A stretch of DNA of 64,000 bases, taken from positions 1 to 64,000 of the forward strand of contig NZ_BMHY01000010.1 of assembly GCF_014641555.1 (NCBI RefSeq), read 5' to 3'. A program made the position numbers and the translations under genes. Positions 1 through 8,351 of the stretch are shown here, in pieces. Origin of the DNA: Paenibacillus radicis (ex Gao et al. 2016). GTDB lineage: Bacteria > Bacillota > Bacilli > Paenibacillales > Paenibacillaceae. The notes beneath the pieces are model-generated. The model was not told where the DNA came from, ran no database searches, and saw nothing but the letters and a program-made list of their open reading frames with translations. Numbering within the stretch: the first letter of the stretch is position 1; each line of letters begins with the position of its first letter.

Positions 1-80
1 CTCCTTCAAGTCCGCTCGACTTGCATGTATTAGGCACGCCGCCAGCGTTCGTCCTGAGCCAGGATCAAACTCTCCATGAA
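1..80 (-). rRNA. 16S ribosomal RNA, 5' end only
   Basis: On the minus strand the universal 16S 5' motif AGAGTTTGATCCTGGCTCAG lies at 73-54. It is followed by the conserved stretch covering ACGAACGCTGGCGGCGTGCC and the variable region that starts GTCGAGCGGACTTGA, which is typical of Paenibacillus-like 16S genes. The gene runs off the left edge, so only the first 80 or so bases are present. The 5' boundary is placed by counting back from the motif as in E. coli numbering and may be off by a few bases. The downstream order (ygxA, ygzB, perR) matches the neighbourhood of rrnD in B. subtilis. Confidence 0.95.
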
Positions 81-518
81 TTTGATTGCTCATTACTTTG
101 TTTTATCGCTTTTCTCATGAATGGCGAACCATTCATAAGGGCAGTTTTGCTCGTTGTTCAGTTTTCAAAGAACAATTTCTTTTTGTGTGTCAACCGCGTT
201 TTGCTCAGCGGCGACTTTTATAATATATCACAGTTGCCTATCTGATTGCAAGCATTTTTTTTCGTCTTTCGACATTTTTTTAGAAGCTGATTATGTATTC
301 ATTAATTCCTCATAATCTGTTCCTTGTACGATTATTACTACAATCCCCGTACAACTCGCCGATTAACTTAAATGCCTGCTTCAAAAGCGGCGAGTATTAA
401 TTTATCATATTACTTTCATTTGAGTCAAGCCTTTTTTAAAACTTTTTTAAAAGCGCTGTCACCCCAACAAAAAAGCCCGCAGCACTACAGTGCTTGCGAG
501 CCTCTTCCTTCATTCTAT
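81..518 (-). promoter_or_regulatory. rrn operon promoter and leader region (tandem promoters)
   Basis: This 438-bp gap holds no gene and reads as the upstream region of the rrn operon. Two sigma-A-type promoters face the 16S gene on the minus strand: a distal TTGACT-18-TAAATT (428-399) and a proximal TTGCAA-18-TATATT (251-222). The leader between 221 and 81 contains the TTTGAAAACTGAAC motif common in Firmicute pre-16S leaders. Tandem promoters are usual for Bacillus-group rrn operons. The exact start sites are inferred from spacing only. Confidence 0.7.
475..502 (-). terminator. Rho-independent terminator of the ygxA-like gene
   Basis: On the minus strand, just after the stop of the 519-1397 gene, an inner stem AGCACT/AGTGCT and an outer stem GCTCGC/GCGGGC (one mismatch and a bulge) are followed by six T. 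It separates ygxA transcription from the rrn promoters downstream. Confidence 0.75.
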
Positions 519-1397
519 CTACATCATATAACGCAATTCAAGCGCCTCCGTATCACCATTATCCGGCATTACAGCAACCTCCCGGATCAAGGAACGCTTC
601 ACGAGCTTTTGTACAAGCAAAGACAAATCAACATGCAACGCTTCTATAGAAGGATGTAATTGAAGCTCCAGGATACTCCATGGCTCTTCTCTATCCCCCA
701 TGAGTCGGAACAATAGCGTGCAGCAAGCTTTCATTTTGTTCATCACGGTAAACTCGCACGCAAGCATTACTAGCTCAACGCGCTGTTGAATGGTCTCGTG
801 ACTAACAGTCAGCTCCTCATACAGCTTGTACACTCCAGGGTGAACGAGTCGCATTTGCCGCCATACCGTCAATTCCGGATGTTGTCCTTCTTCTATAAGT
901 ACAATGTGCGCCCAATGATGAAGCGCCGACAATACATGGCTGTATGCATCCAATATATTGTTGTTCTCCAGCTCATGCTTTGCCTGTAAATACGTGCGCA
1001 GAAAGCCGGTAAACTCGATCAACAGCTTCTGCTCCTTCATCGTATCCGGAAATAACATTAAGCGTTCGCGAATATTCATCAGATAGCCCTCGCGATCCAA
1101 TACGATCTCCCCCCGAACAATCCACTCAATCAAATTGCGCTGCTCTCCGCTGGAAATCCATTGCTGCATGCTGTCCGAGTCAATCGTACGAATTAGAATA
1201 CGTTCCCCGTCAAACCGCATGTGCTCGGTTCCGGCGGCGCCATTGCGCTCTCTGATGACCAGCAGTAGTAAGTCCAAACCTTCAATAAAGGGGTTGTATG
1301 GATATGGATTCTCGATAGCGGCAAGACTGATGACATCAGGCTGCGAGCGAAAAGTTTGCGTGAAATGCTTTATGATATGTTTCACTTCTGCCTCCAT
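519..1397 (-). CDS. ygxA: YgxA-like nucleotidyltransferase-related protein
   Basis: The product is 292 residues, close to B. subtilis YgxA. The N-terminal part (about 1-110) resembles a nucleotidyltransferase-like fold (GLDLLLLVIRE near residues 40-50). The middle third (about 120-215) is helical, like nucleotidyltransferase substrate-binding domains. The C-terminal part (about 225-290) looks like a winged-helix segment. I see no clear GS...DxD catalytic motif, so activity is doubtful. The biochemical role is not known for the family. Position is the strongest evidence: it sits between an rrn operon and ygzB/perR, as in B. subtilis. The ATG at 1397 has a weak ribosome binding site. The in-frame GTG at 1385 is preceded by GGAGG five bases upstream and may be the true start, giving 288 residues. 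Confidence 0.8.
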   Translation of the reverse strand: MEAEVKHIIKHFTQTFRSQPDVISLAAIENPYPYNPFIEGLDLLLLVIRERNGAAGTEHMRFDGERILIRTIDSDSMQQWISSGEQRNLIEWIVRGEIVLDREGYLMNIRERLMLFPDTMKEQKLLIEFTGFLRTYLQAKHELENNNILDAYSHVLSALHHWAHIVLIEEGQHPELTVWRQMRLVHPGVYKLYEELTVSHETIQQRVELVMLACEFTVMNKMKACCTLLFRLMGDREEPWSILELQLHPSIEALHVDLSLLVQKLVKRSLIREVAVMPDNGDTEALELRYMM

Positions 1398-1539
1398 ATA
1401 GCTTATCCGAGAGGATTCAGCTATAATAATAGTCTATGGGTATATCTTTTTCGACAAGGCAGGTCCGGTTTCCTGCTTCCGCAGTAAGAAAACCGTCCTA
1501 ATTCTTATATGAACATTGTCATGGAGAGGATTGGAAAAC

Positions 1540-1890
1540 GTGAACAAGTTTTTTTTCAAATCAGCTAAAATTAATGAGTTTCGTTTATGGGGTCTTGTCT
1601 TCACTTTGGTCGGCATGGGCGTAATGATTGTCGGCACCGGAGGCATCATCTGGTGGGGGCAAATAGGCAGGATCATTGCCGCCGTCTTTATGGTTATCGG
1701 CATGATTTCGCTGCTGATCAGCGTCATGGTCTATTTCTGGGCCGGCATGATGTCCACAAGCGCGACGATGCTGCAGTGTCCGGAATGCGGCCGCCAAACA
1801 AAAATGCTTGGCAAAACAGACCGTTGCATGTATTGCAAAACGATACTTACGCTTGACCCGGCGCAAGCCACACATGCTCCTGCAGAATAA
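1540..1890 (+). CDS. ygzB: YgzB family (UPF0295) membrane protein with zinc-ribbon-like tail
   Basis: This 116-residue protein has two predicted membrane helices (about residues 15-37 and 42-65). A C-terminal soluble part follows with two CxxC pairs (CPEC and CMYC), suggesting a small zinc ribbon. The ending CMYCKTILTLDP is close to the CMHCREPLTLDP-type ending of B. subtilis YgzB. The GTG at 1540 is chosen because GGAGAGGA lies 9 bases upstream; an in-frame TTG at 1516 has no such site. The function is unknown. It faces ygxA divergently, and a GH18 gene separates it from perR. Confidence 0.85.
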   Translation: MNKFFFKSAKINEFRLWGLVFTLVGMGVMIVGTGGIIWWGQIGRIIAAVFMVIGMISLLISVMVYFWAGMMSTSATMLQCPECGRQTKMLGKTDRCMYCKTILTLDPAQATHAPAE

Positions 1891-1907
1891 TCACTCCATT
1901 GAAAAGC

Positions 1908-1950
1908 AAACACCCCCTTCGCCAGTTCCAACCGGCAAAGGGGGTGTTTC
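1908..1950. terminator. Bidirectional terminator between ygzB and the GH18 gene
   Basis: A long hairpin with arms CACCCCCTT...AAGGGGGTG (plus an adjacent GCC/GGC pair) lies between the convergent ygzB and the minus-strand GH18 gene. It has A-rich sequence on one side and T-rich sequence on the other, so it can serve both. Confidence 0.85.
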
Positions 1951-1967
1951 TTTATTTATATACGATA

Positions 1968-3722
1968 TTAGGGCCGTTTGCTGATCGCGTCATCAATCGT
2001 TTTCCAAATGGAAGGGGTTTGAAATGCTCGCTGCCAAGAAGCAGCGCCTGCCAAGTCGTATTTTCGGACAAGCCCGATTCTCGCTTGTATCGATACTTCA
2101 TCTTCAATCCATATACGCTGCAAAGCATCATCCTCTTTGTATTCCACGTAATGCTGCCCCGCATCCTTGTCAAACACAGGCTTCAGCTTTTTAGCTGCTA
2201 CAATTTCCTTTACCCGCTCCATCCCAACAGCTTTCGAGCTGACCTTCTTAGCTCCGTCGCTGTCCGTTTTCTCGGTCCAAATGCGGGTGTAGAGCGGCAT
2301 GCTCAGCACAAGCTTGCTGGCAGGAACGCCGTCCTCTTCCAAAATACGAACGATCGAGCTCTCCGTCCAGCCGATCGAGGCAACCGAACCGGCCTTCGGA
2401 CTCGATGCCCAGTGCTCGTCATAAGCCATGACCATCATATAGTCGACAACTTTGCCGAGTGAAGCCCGGTCGAGAAACAATGACCACATCTCACTATTCG
2501 ATTTAGGAGTAACATCTATGGAGACGACTAATCCTTGCTCATGCAGCAAAGGCGTCATTTCCCGGACAAATTGCACTAGATTAGCCTTGTCCGACGTTTT
2601 TACATTTTCAAAATCGATATTGATGCCTTGCAGATCATATAACTGGGAAAAAGCAAGCAGCTGCTGAATCATGGAGAAGCGCGTTTCCACACTGGCGAGC
2701 GCTTGCGTTGTCCGCTCCGGTTCAAAACCGTTGCTGAATAACGCCCATACTTGCATGCCCTGATTATGTGCCCACCTTACATAGGCCGGGTCGGCTTTAG
2801 CTTTTATCGTTCCCTTCGCGTCCTTCAACTCGAACCAAGTCGGGCTTACGACATTGACGCCTTGCATGTCATTGATCTTAGAAGGGTCGATCTTCTTCTC
2901 ATATACCGCTTCCCAGACCAGGTTGATTTTGCTGCCCATTACCTTCCACGCTTGAAAAGGAGGCTCTTGCTTCGGCAGCGGAATCGTTTCGATCGTCGTT
3001 AACGCGGCACTCTTCTTGGCCATATAGCCGACTTGTCCTTGCGGACCTTGCACGAAGAGCCATCCGTCACGCTCTCCCCATATCCGTACGCTGCCGCCTT
3101 GCGGAACTCGTTCCACATAAGGAGCGCGGATCGTCGGCTCAGTCCGGATCGCTTCTCCTTTTTTCCCAACCGCTTGGGCCAGTTGAATGTTCTCGCCTGC
3201 CTTAAGCAGTACGACGATCCCGGAATCCGCTTCATATTCCGCTTTCAGCCCGTAAAGCTCCTTGAGCGGTGTAAGCGGGATATAGACGTTTTTGCCATTC
3301 AGCTCGGCCGCCATCTCCAGCTTGTAAGGCTTCTGATTGACGGTCGCGGTCAAAGAGTCCGTCTTCATATGAAGCACTTTATCCGCCGTCGTCATAATAA
3401 TGGACTTTGAATCAGGCTCATAACGGATGAGCTCGTCCGATCCAAGCACATGACCAAGAATGGACAAAGGGAGCTTTACCTCATCATTTTCAATAACGGC
3501 CCCTTCCGCCAGCACTTCACCCTCGAACGTGATCGGATGCTCCGCTTCATAATCCATCACCTTAAGTTGAGTATTCGGTATATACCTCATATACAGCATA
3601 CAGCCGATAACGGCAATCATGCCGACTACAAACATGAACAGCAAAAACTTGAAACCCCCGCCCTTTCGACGGCGCGGCGTCCTGGTGTACGTCGCTTCCA
3701 ATTGCTCACACTCCCATATCAT
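1968..3722 (-). CDS. GH18 family glycosidase with stalk and SH3-like domains, membrane anchored
   Basis: This 584-residue protein has a basic N-terminus and one membrane helix (about residues 25-47). Next comes a region resembling the copper-amine-oxidase N-terminal-like 'stalk' domain (about 55-180), an SH3b-like domain (about 185-250), and a GH18 barrel (about 265-580). The GH18 catalytic strand reads GINIDFEN, with the acid/base glutamate in DFE, as in YaaH/SleL-type spore peptidoglycan glycosidases. It probably cleaves peptidoglycan-type glycans outside the membrane, perhaps in sporulation or germination; that is inferred from family. The ATG at 3722 has AAGGA 7 bases upstream. An in-frame TTG at 3701 with GGGAG is also possible (577 residues). 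It lies between perR and ygzB, which are adjacent in B. subtilis. Confidence 0.88.
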   Translation of the reverse strand: MIWECEQLEATYTRTPRRRKGGGFKFLLFMFVVGMIAVIGCMLYMRYIPNTQLKVMDYEAEHPITFEGEVLAEGAVIENDEVKLPLSILGHVLGSDELIRYEPDSKSIIMTTADKVLHMKTDSLTATVNQKPYKLEMAAELNGKNVYIPLTPLKELYGLKAEYEADSGIVVLLKAGENIQLAQAVGKKGEAIRTEPTIRAPYVERVPQGGSVRIWGERDGWLFVQGPQGQVGYMAKKSAALTTIETIPLPKQEPPFQAWKVMGSKINLVWEAVYEKKIDPSKINDMQGVNVVSPTWFELKDAKGTIKAKADPAYVRWAHNQGMQVWALFSNGFEPERTTQALASVETRFSMIQQLLAFSQLYDLQGINIDFENVKTSDKANLVQFVREMTPLLHEQGLVVSIDVTPKSNSEMWSLFLDRASLGKVVDYMMVMAYDEHWASSPKAGSVASIGWTESSIVRILEEDGVPASKLVLSMPLYTRIWTEKTDSDGAKKVSSKAVGMERVKEIVAAKKLKPVFDKDAGQHYVEYKEDDALQRIWIEDEVSIQARIGLVRKYDLAGAASWQRAFQTPSIWKTIDDAISKRP

Positions 3723-3803
3723 TCAGTTATCCTTCTTATAAAAAAACGCGCAAAGCCGGAGTTACCGCGATTTGCACGTTCGTTAGCAAGCATTAAGTTA
3801 CAA

Positions 3804-4256
3804 TTACAATAAGCTGGTTTCCGGCGTCTTCTTCGTTAAGCAGCTGGAACATACGCCGTAGATTTCCATACGATGGCCCTCTACAACAAAGCCAGTAATA
3901 TTCGACGCGGCCCGTTCCACTTCCAAAAGCGGCGGATAGTGAAAATCGACGATTTGTCCGCAGTCCTTGCATATTGCATGGTAATGGTCCGACAGATCGG
4001 CATCAAACCGGCTGGAATCGTCGCCATAGGTCAATTCACGGACCAAGCCCGCTTCCACAAACAATCTCAAATTATTATAGATGGTCGCCACGCTCATACT
4101 AGGAAAGTTTGGTGACAGCGCTTTATAGATTTCGTCCGCTGTCGGGTGCGAAGTCGCATCCATCAAGTAACTCAATATGGCATGACGTTGCGGGGTCATA
4201 CGGACGCCATTCATCTTCAACTGTTCCAATGCCTGGCTCACGCTGGATACTCCCAT
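3804..4256 (-). CDS. perR: PerR, peroxide-sensing Fur-family repressor
   Basis: This 150-residue Fur-family regulator has the winged helix at residues 15-85 (TPQRHAILSYL, SVATIYNNLR) and a C-terminal dimerisation domain. With the start at 4256, His37 falls in SHPTADE, and the SSRFD aspartate plus DHYH histidines match PerR Asp85, His91 and His93. Two CxxC pairs (CKDCG, CSSC) form the structural zinc site. These are the iron ligands whose oxidation inactivates PerR in B. subtilis, so it very likely represses peroxide-stress genes with Fe or Mn. The ATG at 4256 gives residue numbering identical to B. subtilis PerR; a GTG at 4265 would add three residues but has no spaced ribosome binding site. 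Confidence 0.93.
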   Translation of the reverse strand: MGVSSVSQALEQLKMNGVRMTPQRHAILSYLMDATSHPTADEIYKALSPNFPSMSVATIYNNLRLFVEAGLVRELTYGDDSSRFDADLSDHYHAICKDCGQIVDFHYPPLLEVERAASNITGFVVEGHRMEIYGVCSSCLTKKTPETSLL

Positions 4257-4290
4257 TCCCCTCACGCCTTTCTGCTAAGTAGTTAAGACC

Positions 4291-4320
4291 ATTGTACGTT
4301 CATTCAAAATGATTTGTCAA
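4291..4320 (-). promoter_or_regulatory. perR promoter overlapping the end of the upstream gene
   Basis: On the minus strand TTGACA (4320-4315), an 18-base spacer and TACAAT (4296-4291) lie directly upstream of perR. The -35 box and part of the spacer fall inside the last codons of the DUF4097 gene, which stops at 4304. I could not recognise a clear Per box (TTATAAT-type palindrome) here. Confidence 0.75.
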
Positions 4321-6052
4321 TGAAAGCGCTGCTCGCGAGAAGTCCAATTGCATGAATAGAGATACTGTTTGTCGCATTGATCTGAATCCGGTAGGTACCT
4401 GCCCCTACCGTACCTCTTACCGTTTTTTTGCTGACGGTAAACGGAAAGTCGGTGTCAATGCTGCCGAACGTAACCGAGCCGTACACGGTGAAATCCCCAT
4501 TTTCCGGCGCTTCGACCTTGATCTCGCCTACCGAGCTGTCCACGTCCCAATCGCCGCCGATGACAGAGCTTGATAATTCAATTCCGCCATTCAACGTATC
4601 TGCTTTAACGGATGAGGCTGCTTCCTCGATACTGATTTTACCATTTTTCGTCTCGGCTTCGACTGCTCCGCCAGCATCTTTAACCTTCACGCTTCCGTTA
4701 ATGGTCGTAGCGACTAACTCTCCAGAAACGGAGGCTACATCTACTGCGCCATTTTTAGTTGTTGCATTCGCTGAACCTGTAATACCGGATAGCTTCACGC
4801 TCCCCGAAATACCAGAAGCCTCCACATTGCCTTGAATGTCCGATAGTTGGATATCGCCACTGACGTTATTGACCCGCAGTCCACCTGCAGCCGCTACTCC
4901 ATTCACATCAACTTCCCCGTTGGTCACATGGACGGAGAGCGATAATTCGGTCGCTTCCCGCGGCATCGTCACGATCAGGTTAATGCGCGGCTTGCGGCCG
5001 CCGCTCGCTCCATAAGGCTCGCCAATCCCTTGAATGGTCAGCTTAGCCGAATCACTTGAGGTGTCTACCCTCGATTTCTCCGCAATACGTCCCGCTTCCG
5101 TCTGATCTTCAGTATCGACCCAAACCTCCGTATCGACGAGAACACTGTTCACATCACCGGAGCGCAGCGTCACGTGCCCGTTAGGATTCGAAATCGTCAT
5201 TTCGGAAACGCTCTCTTCTAACGGTATGACGATTTGCTCTTTTGTATAACGAAAGCCTTTCTCCTCGCCGTAATCCGCGCTACCCTTCAGCTCGACATAT
5301 TGGTCCAGCCACTTAAAGGGCAGCTCCGCATATTGCGTGACCACGAGTGCCGTTGCCGCAATAATAATCGCGAGCAGACCGCCCCCGAAATCTAAACGCA
5401 GCCTTCTTTCCTTTTTCCGGTTAAAGATGCTGAACAGAATGATTTCTGCTCCAAGCAATACAAAAACCGCGGGCCACCAATGCAGCAGCAGCGCAATGTC
5501 ATTCCGGTTTTGCAATTGGTCGGACAATAGCAAGCAACCGATTGCTACAATGATTGCGGCTGACGTGAAGCGGCCTAGCTTAAACACATCCACCGCCCCT
5601 TTCCAATAAATAATGATTAAGATCAGTGCTGTTACGGCCAGCAGTGGTCCCACCGAGTAGTCCGCGAGCTCATTCATCCAAGGGACGAGACTAGCTGGGG
5701 GACGGATGAGAATGGCAAGCAGCAGGCCTCCTATCATCAGCAGAAAACCGCTCACCATCGTCAGTCTGGAAGGCTTCTCCGTAGGCCGCTCGACGCTTTG
5801 CAAAGCATCATACACGCTGACGAAATAAAAGGCTGGCACCGCTAGCGCCAAATAAACGATAAATAACAAATGTCTGGCCCCGTTTGCGTCCGCCAAGCGG
5901 ATGATCGCCGCAACGTCCAGCATCAGTCCAGCCATAATCAACAGGCCGCGCGCATAACGTCCTGCATATAAATGCCCGCTGCCCGGGAGGATAAAAGCAA
6001 GCACCGCGGCAAGCAGGCGGCTCTTCGGCCGTTTTACTCCGAGCTCACGCAA
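4304..6052 (-). CDS. Polytopic membrane protein with C-terminal DUF4097 beta-repeat domain
   Basis: This 582-residue protein has a hydrophobic N-terminal half with about seven to nine membrane segments (residues about 12-240). An extracellular C-terminal half follows, with many short repeats of the type GxVxVxxxxGxVxaxTxxGxIxl (about 355-520), the pattern of DUF4097/LiaG-type putative adhesin domains. Many DUF4097 proteins are encoded with cell-envelope stress genes; a specific role cannot be read here. The TTG at 6052 is chosen because GGAGGGAG precedes it by 7 bases. It overlaps the upstream MgtC-like gene by 19 bases, so the two are probably one operon and translationally coupled. Confidence 0.8.
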   Translation of the reverse strand: MRELGVKRPKSRLLAAVLAFILPGSGHLYAGRYARGLLIMAGLMLDVAAIIRLADANGARHLLFIVYLALAVPAFYFVSVYDALQSVERPTEKPSRLTMVSGFLLMIGGLLLAILIRPPASLVPWMNELADYSVGPLLAVTALILIIIYWKGAVDVFKLGRFTSAAIIVAIGCLLLSDQLQNRNDIALLLHWWPAVFVLLGAEIILFSIFNRKKERRLRLDFGGGLLAIIIAATALVVTQYAELPFKWLDQYVELKGSADYGEEKGFRYTKEQIVIPLEESVSEMTISNPNGHVTLRSGDVNSVLVDTEVWVDTEDQTEAGRIAEKSRVDTSSDSAKLTIQGIGEPYGASGGRKPRINLIVTMPREATELSLSVHVTNGEVDVNGVAAAGGLRVNNVSGDIQLSDIQGNVEASGISGSVKLSGITGSANATTKNGAVDVASVSGELVATTINGSVKVKDAGGAVEAETKNGKISIEEAASSVKADTLNGGIELSSSVIGGDWDVDSSVGEIKVEAPENGDFTVYGSVTFGSIDTDFPFTVSKKTVRGTVGAGTYRIQINATNSISIHAIGLLASSAFIDKSF

Positions 6053-6738
6053 TGGACTCCCTCCATATGTTTAATTTGGTCGAGCAGCGTAAGCAAGGAT
6101 TCGGATTTCGGCAGCGTCACGTACAGATGAAGCATGAACTGCCTTTCCGCTTCTTCACCGAGCTCCTCCAGCAGCATTTTCCGGATGACGATCTGTCTTT
6201 CGGTCAATAACGCGTTCAATGTCAAAATAATTGCCGAACGCTCCTCCGCCTGTATCTTCAACAAATATTCCCGTTTCGCGCTGATATATCGCTTCTCCAG
6301 CTTGTTGAAAGCCCATAGCGTCAGGAGCACCATAATAGTCGAAGAAGCTGCCGCGAAATAAAAGCCTGCACCGATCGCAAGGCCGATCGCAGCCACAACC
6401 CATAAGGAAGCGGCTGTCGTTAATCCAGTAATCGATTTGCCCGTATACAATATAGTCCCAGCTCCAAGGAAACCTACGCCCGTAATGACGGCTGCGGCCA
6501 GACGAGCCGGATCCACCCTTACATTCGTCTCATTAACGAAATCCGAGAAGCCGTATATCGACAGCAGCATCAGCAGACAAGACCCGATACAAACGAGAAT
6601 ATTCGTCCTGAGGCCGGCTGCATGATTAGACTGTTCACGTTCAAGGCCCACCAAACCGCCCAGCACTAATGCCAGAAGCAGCCTAAGGAAAATATGATAT
6701 TCGTTAATCGACCAGGGATTGGCGACCGCATGCACCAT
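6034..6738 (-). CDS. MgtC/SapB family membrane protein
   Basis: This 234-residue protein has four or five N-terminal membrane helices and the family signature GGLVGLEREQSNHAAGLRT (about residues 25-43), followed by ITGVGFLGAGTI. A soluble C-terminal domain (about 150-234) resembles the ACT-like domain of longer MgtC proteins. The family modulates magnesium and membrane-potential homeostasis in some bacteria, but most Firmicute members are uncharacterised. The ATG at 6738 has AAAGG 11 bases upstream. The gene leads a two-gene operon with the DUF4097 protein. Confidence 0.88.
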   Translation of the reverse strand: MVHAVANPWSINEYHIFLRLLLALVLGGLVGLEREQSNHAAGLRTNILVCIGSCLLMLLSIYGFSDFVNETNVRVDPARLAAAVITGVGFLGAGTILYTGKSITGLTTAASLWVVAAIGLAIGAGFYFAAASSTIMVLLTLWAFNKLEKRYISAKREYLLKIQAEERSAIILTLNALLTERQIVIRKMLLEELGEEAERQFMLHLYVTLPKSESLLTLLDQIKHMEGVHCVSSE

Positions 6739-6824
6739 TTCGCAGACAACCTTTCTATGTGAGCCTATTGTAACATATTTGTATGCGCCCAGCTGCCTAA
6801 CTCGTTCCTTCCAAGCAAAAAAAC

Positions 6825-6855
6825 AGCGCCGTTCATCATGACGATGAGCGGCGCT
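6825..6855 (-). terminator. Rho-independent terminator after gatB
   Basis: On the minus strand AGCGCCGCTCATC / GATGAACGGCGCT (one mismatch) closes a short loop and is followed by a run of seven T. It ends the gatCAB operon. Confidence 0.88.
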
Positions 6856-6898
6856 AGTTTGATGAAACGCTATTGCAAAAAGCGAAAGCGGGTGCTGA

Positions 6899-8338
6899 TT
6901 ATTTCAACCGATCAAGGAGCAGCTTGTTAACCAATCCCGGATTTGCTTTGCCTTTCGTTTCTTTCATAATCTGACCGACAAGGAATCCGATCGCCTTTTC
7001 TTTGCCTGCCCGGAAATCTTCAACCGATTGCGGGTTAGCCTGGATGATCTGATCCACGATCGCCAAAATCGCGCCTTCATCGCTAATTTGCACCAGCCCT
7101 TGCTCTTCCACGATTTGCTGCGGCAGCTTGCCGGATTCCAGCATCGCTTTAAACACGGTTTTGGCGATTTTGTTGCTGATCGTCCCCTTCTCAAGCAGAC
7201 CGATCATTTCTCCCAAGCCTTGACCGGTAATCAATACATCGGCAAGCTCTTGGTTGTTGGCGTTCAGGTAACCAAGCAGGTCGCCCATAATCCAGTTCGA
7301 TACGGTTTTTGCATCCTTCGTATGCGCAAGGCTCTCTTCGAACAGATCGGCCAATTTCTTCGAGGATGTAATGACTTCTGCATCATAGGAAGGCAAGCCG
7401 TAGTCGGTCGTATAACGAGCTTTGCGGGAATCCGGGAGCTCTGGAATCGAAGCGCGAACGCTTTCCTTCCACTCTTGACTGATATGGAGCTGTACCAAAT
7501 CCGGGTCTGGGAAGTAGCGATAGTCATGCGACTCTTCTTTGCCGCGCATCGATATCGTTTTGCCCTGAGCTTCGTCCCAACGGCGCGTCTCCTGCACAAC
7601 CTTCTCGCCGCTGTCGAGCACTTCGGCCTGACGCAGCTGCTCATACTCCAAACCGCGTTGAACGCCGCGGAAGGAGTTCATGTTTTTCAACTCAGCACGT
7701 GTTCCGAGCTTTTCTTGTCCGTATGGACGAAGGCTGATATTCGCATCGCAGCGAAGGCTACCTTCCTCCATCTTCACATCCGACACTTCGCAATACAGCA
7801 TAATCGCTTTCAGCTTCTCAAGGTAAGCTTTTGCTTCCTCTGGTGTACGGATATCCGGCTCGGATACGATCTCAACGAGCGGCGTACCGACACGGTTGAA
7901 ATCGACAAGCGAGGCGTATCCGCCATCAACGTGAGTCAGCTTGCCTGCGTCTTCCTCCAGATGAAGACGGGTAATGCCGATTCGCTTCGTCTCGCCGTTA
8001 ACCTCAATATCAATCCAGCCATGTTCACCGATCGGCTGATCGAATTGCGAGATTTGGTACGCCTTCGGAGAATCCGGATAGAAATAGTTTTTACGGTCGA
8101 ATTTGCTGATGTCGGCAATTTGGCAGTTCAACGCCATCGCCGCTTTCATCGCGTATTCCACGGCTTGCTTGTTCAACACCGGCAGGACGCCCGGATGTCC
8201 AAGACAGACCGGACATGTATGTGTATTAGCCGGAGCGCCAAAAGCAGTCGAGCAGCCGCAGAAAATTTTACTATTCGTATGCAGCTCGACGTGAACCTCA
8301 AGTCCGACTACTGTTTCGTATTTATTCGCTTCAGACAT
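6899..8338 (-). CDS. gatB: Aspartyl/glutamyl-tRNA(Asn/Gln) amidotransferase subunit B
   Basis: The product has 479 residues, the usual GatB length. The GatB/GatE kinase-like catalytic core starts with YETVVGLEVHVELHT (residues 7-21) and carries the zinc-binding cysteines in KIFCGCS and THTCPVCLGHPG. The C-terminal part (about 330-479) is the helical plus YqeY-like tail that holds misacylated tRNA. With GatA and GatC it converts Glu-tRNA(Gln) or Asp-tRNA(Asn) to the amidated form. The ATG at 8338 is preceded by AGGAG 7 bases upstream. A longer open frame up to 8515 reads back into gatA and is rejected. It is the last gene of gatCAB. Confidence 0.97.
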   Translation of the reverse strand: MSEANKYETVVGLEVHVELHTNSKIFCGCSTAFGAPANTHTCPVCLGHPGVLPVLNKQAVEYAMKAAMALNCQIADISKFDRKNYFYPDSPKAYQISQFDQPIGEHGWIDIEVNGETKRIGITRLHLEEDAGKLTHVDGGYASLVDFNRVGTPLVEIVSEPDIRTPEEAKAYLEKLKAIMLYCEVSDVKMEEGSLRCDANISLRPYGQEKLGTRAELKNMNSFRGVQRGLEYEQLRQAEVLDSGEKVVQETRRWDEAQGKTISMRGKEESHDYRYFPDPDLVQLHISQEWKESVRASIPELPDSRKARYTTDYGLPSYDAEVITSSKKLADLFEESLAHTKDAKTVSNWIMGDLLGYLNANNQELADVLITGQGLGEMIGLLEKGTISNKIAKTVFKAMLESGKLPQQIVEEQGLVQISDEGAILAIVDQIIQANPQSVEDFRAGKEKAIGFLVGQIMKETKGKANPGLVNKLLLDRLK

Positions 8339-8351
8339 CGTTATTCTCCTC

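Noticed and set aside
1898..2462. Plus-strand open frame across the ygzB terminator into the GH18 gene
   Set aside because: It begins inside a terminator hairpin and is antisense to a clear GH18 domain.
4319..4333. CcpA cre-like site TGAAAGCGCTGCTCG
   Set aside because: The last two positions do not match the cre consensus, and it lies inside a coding end with no linked carbon-use gene.
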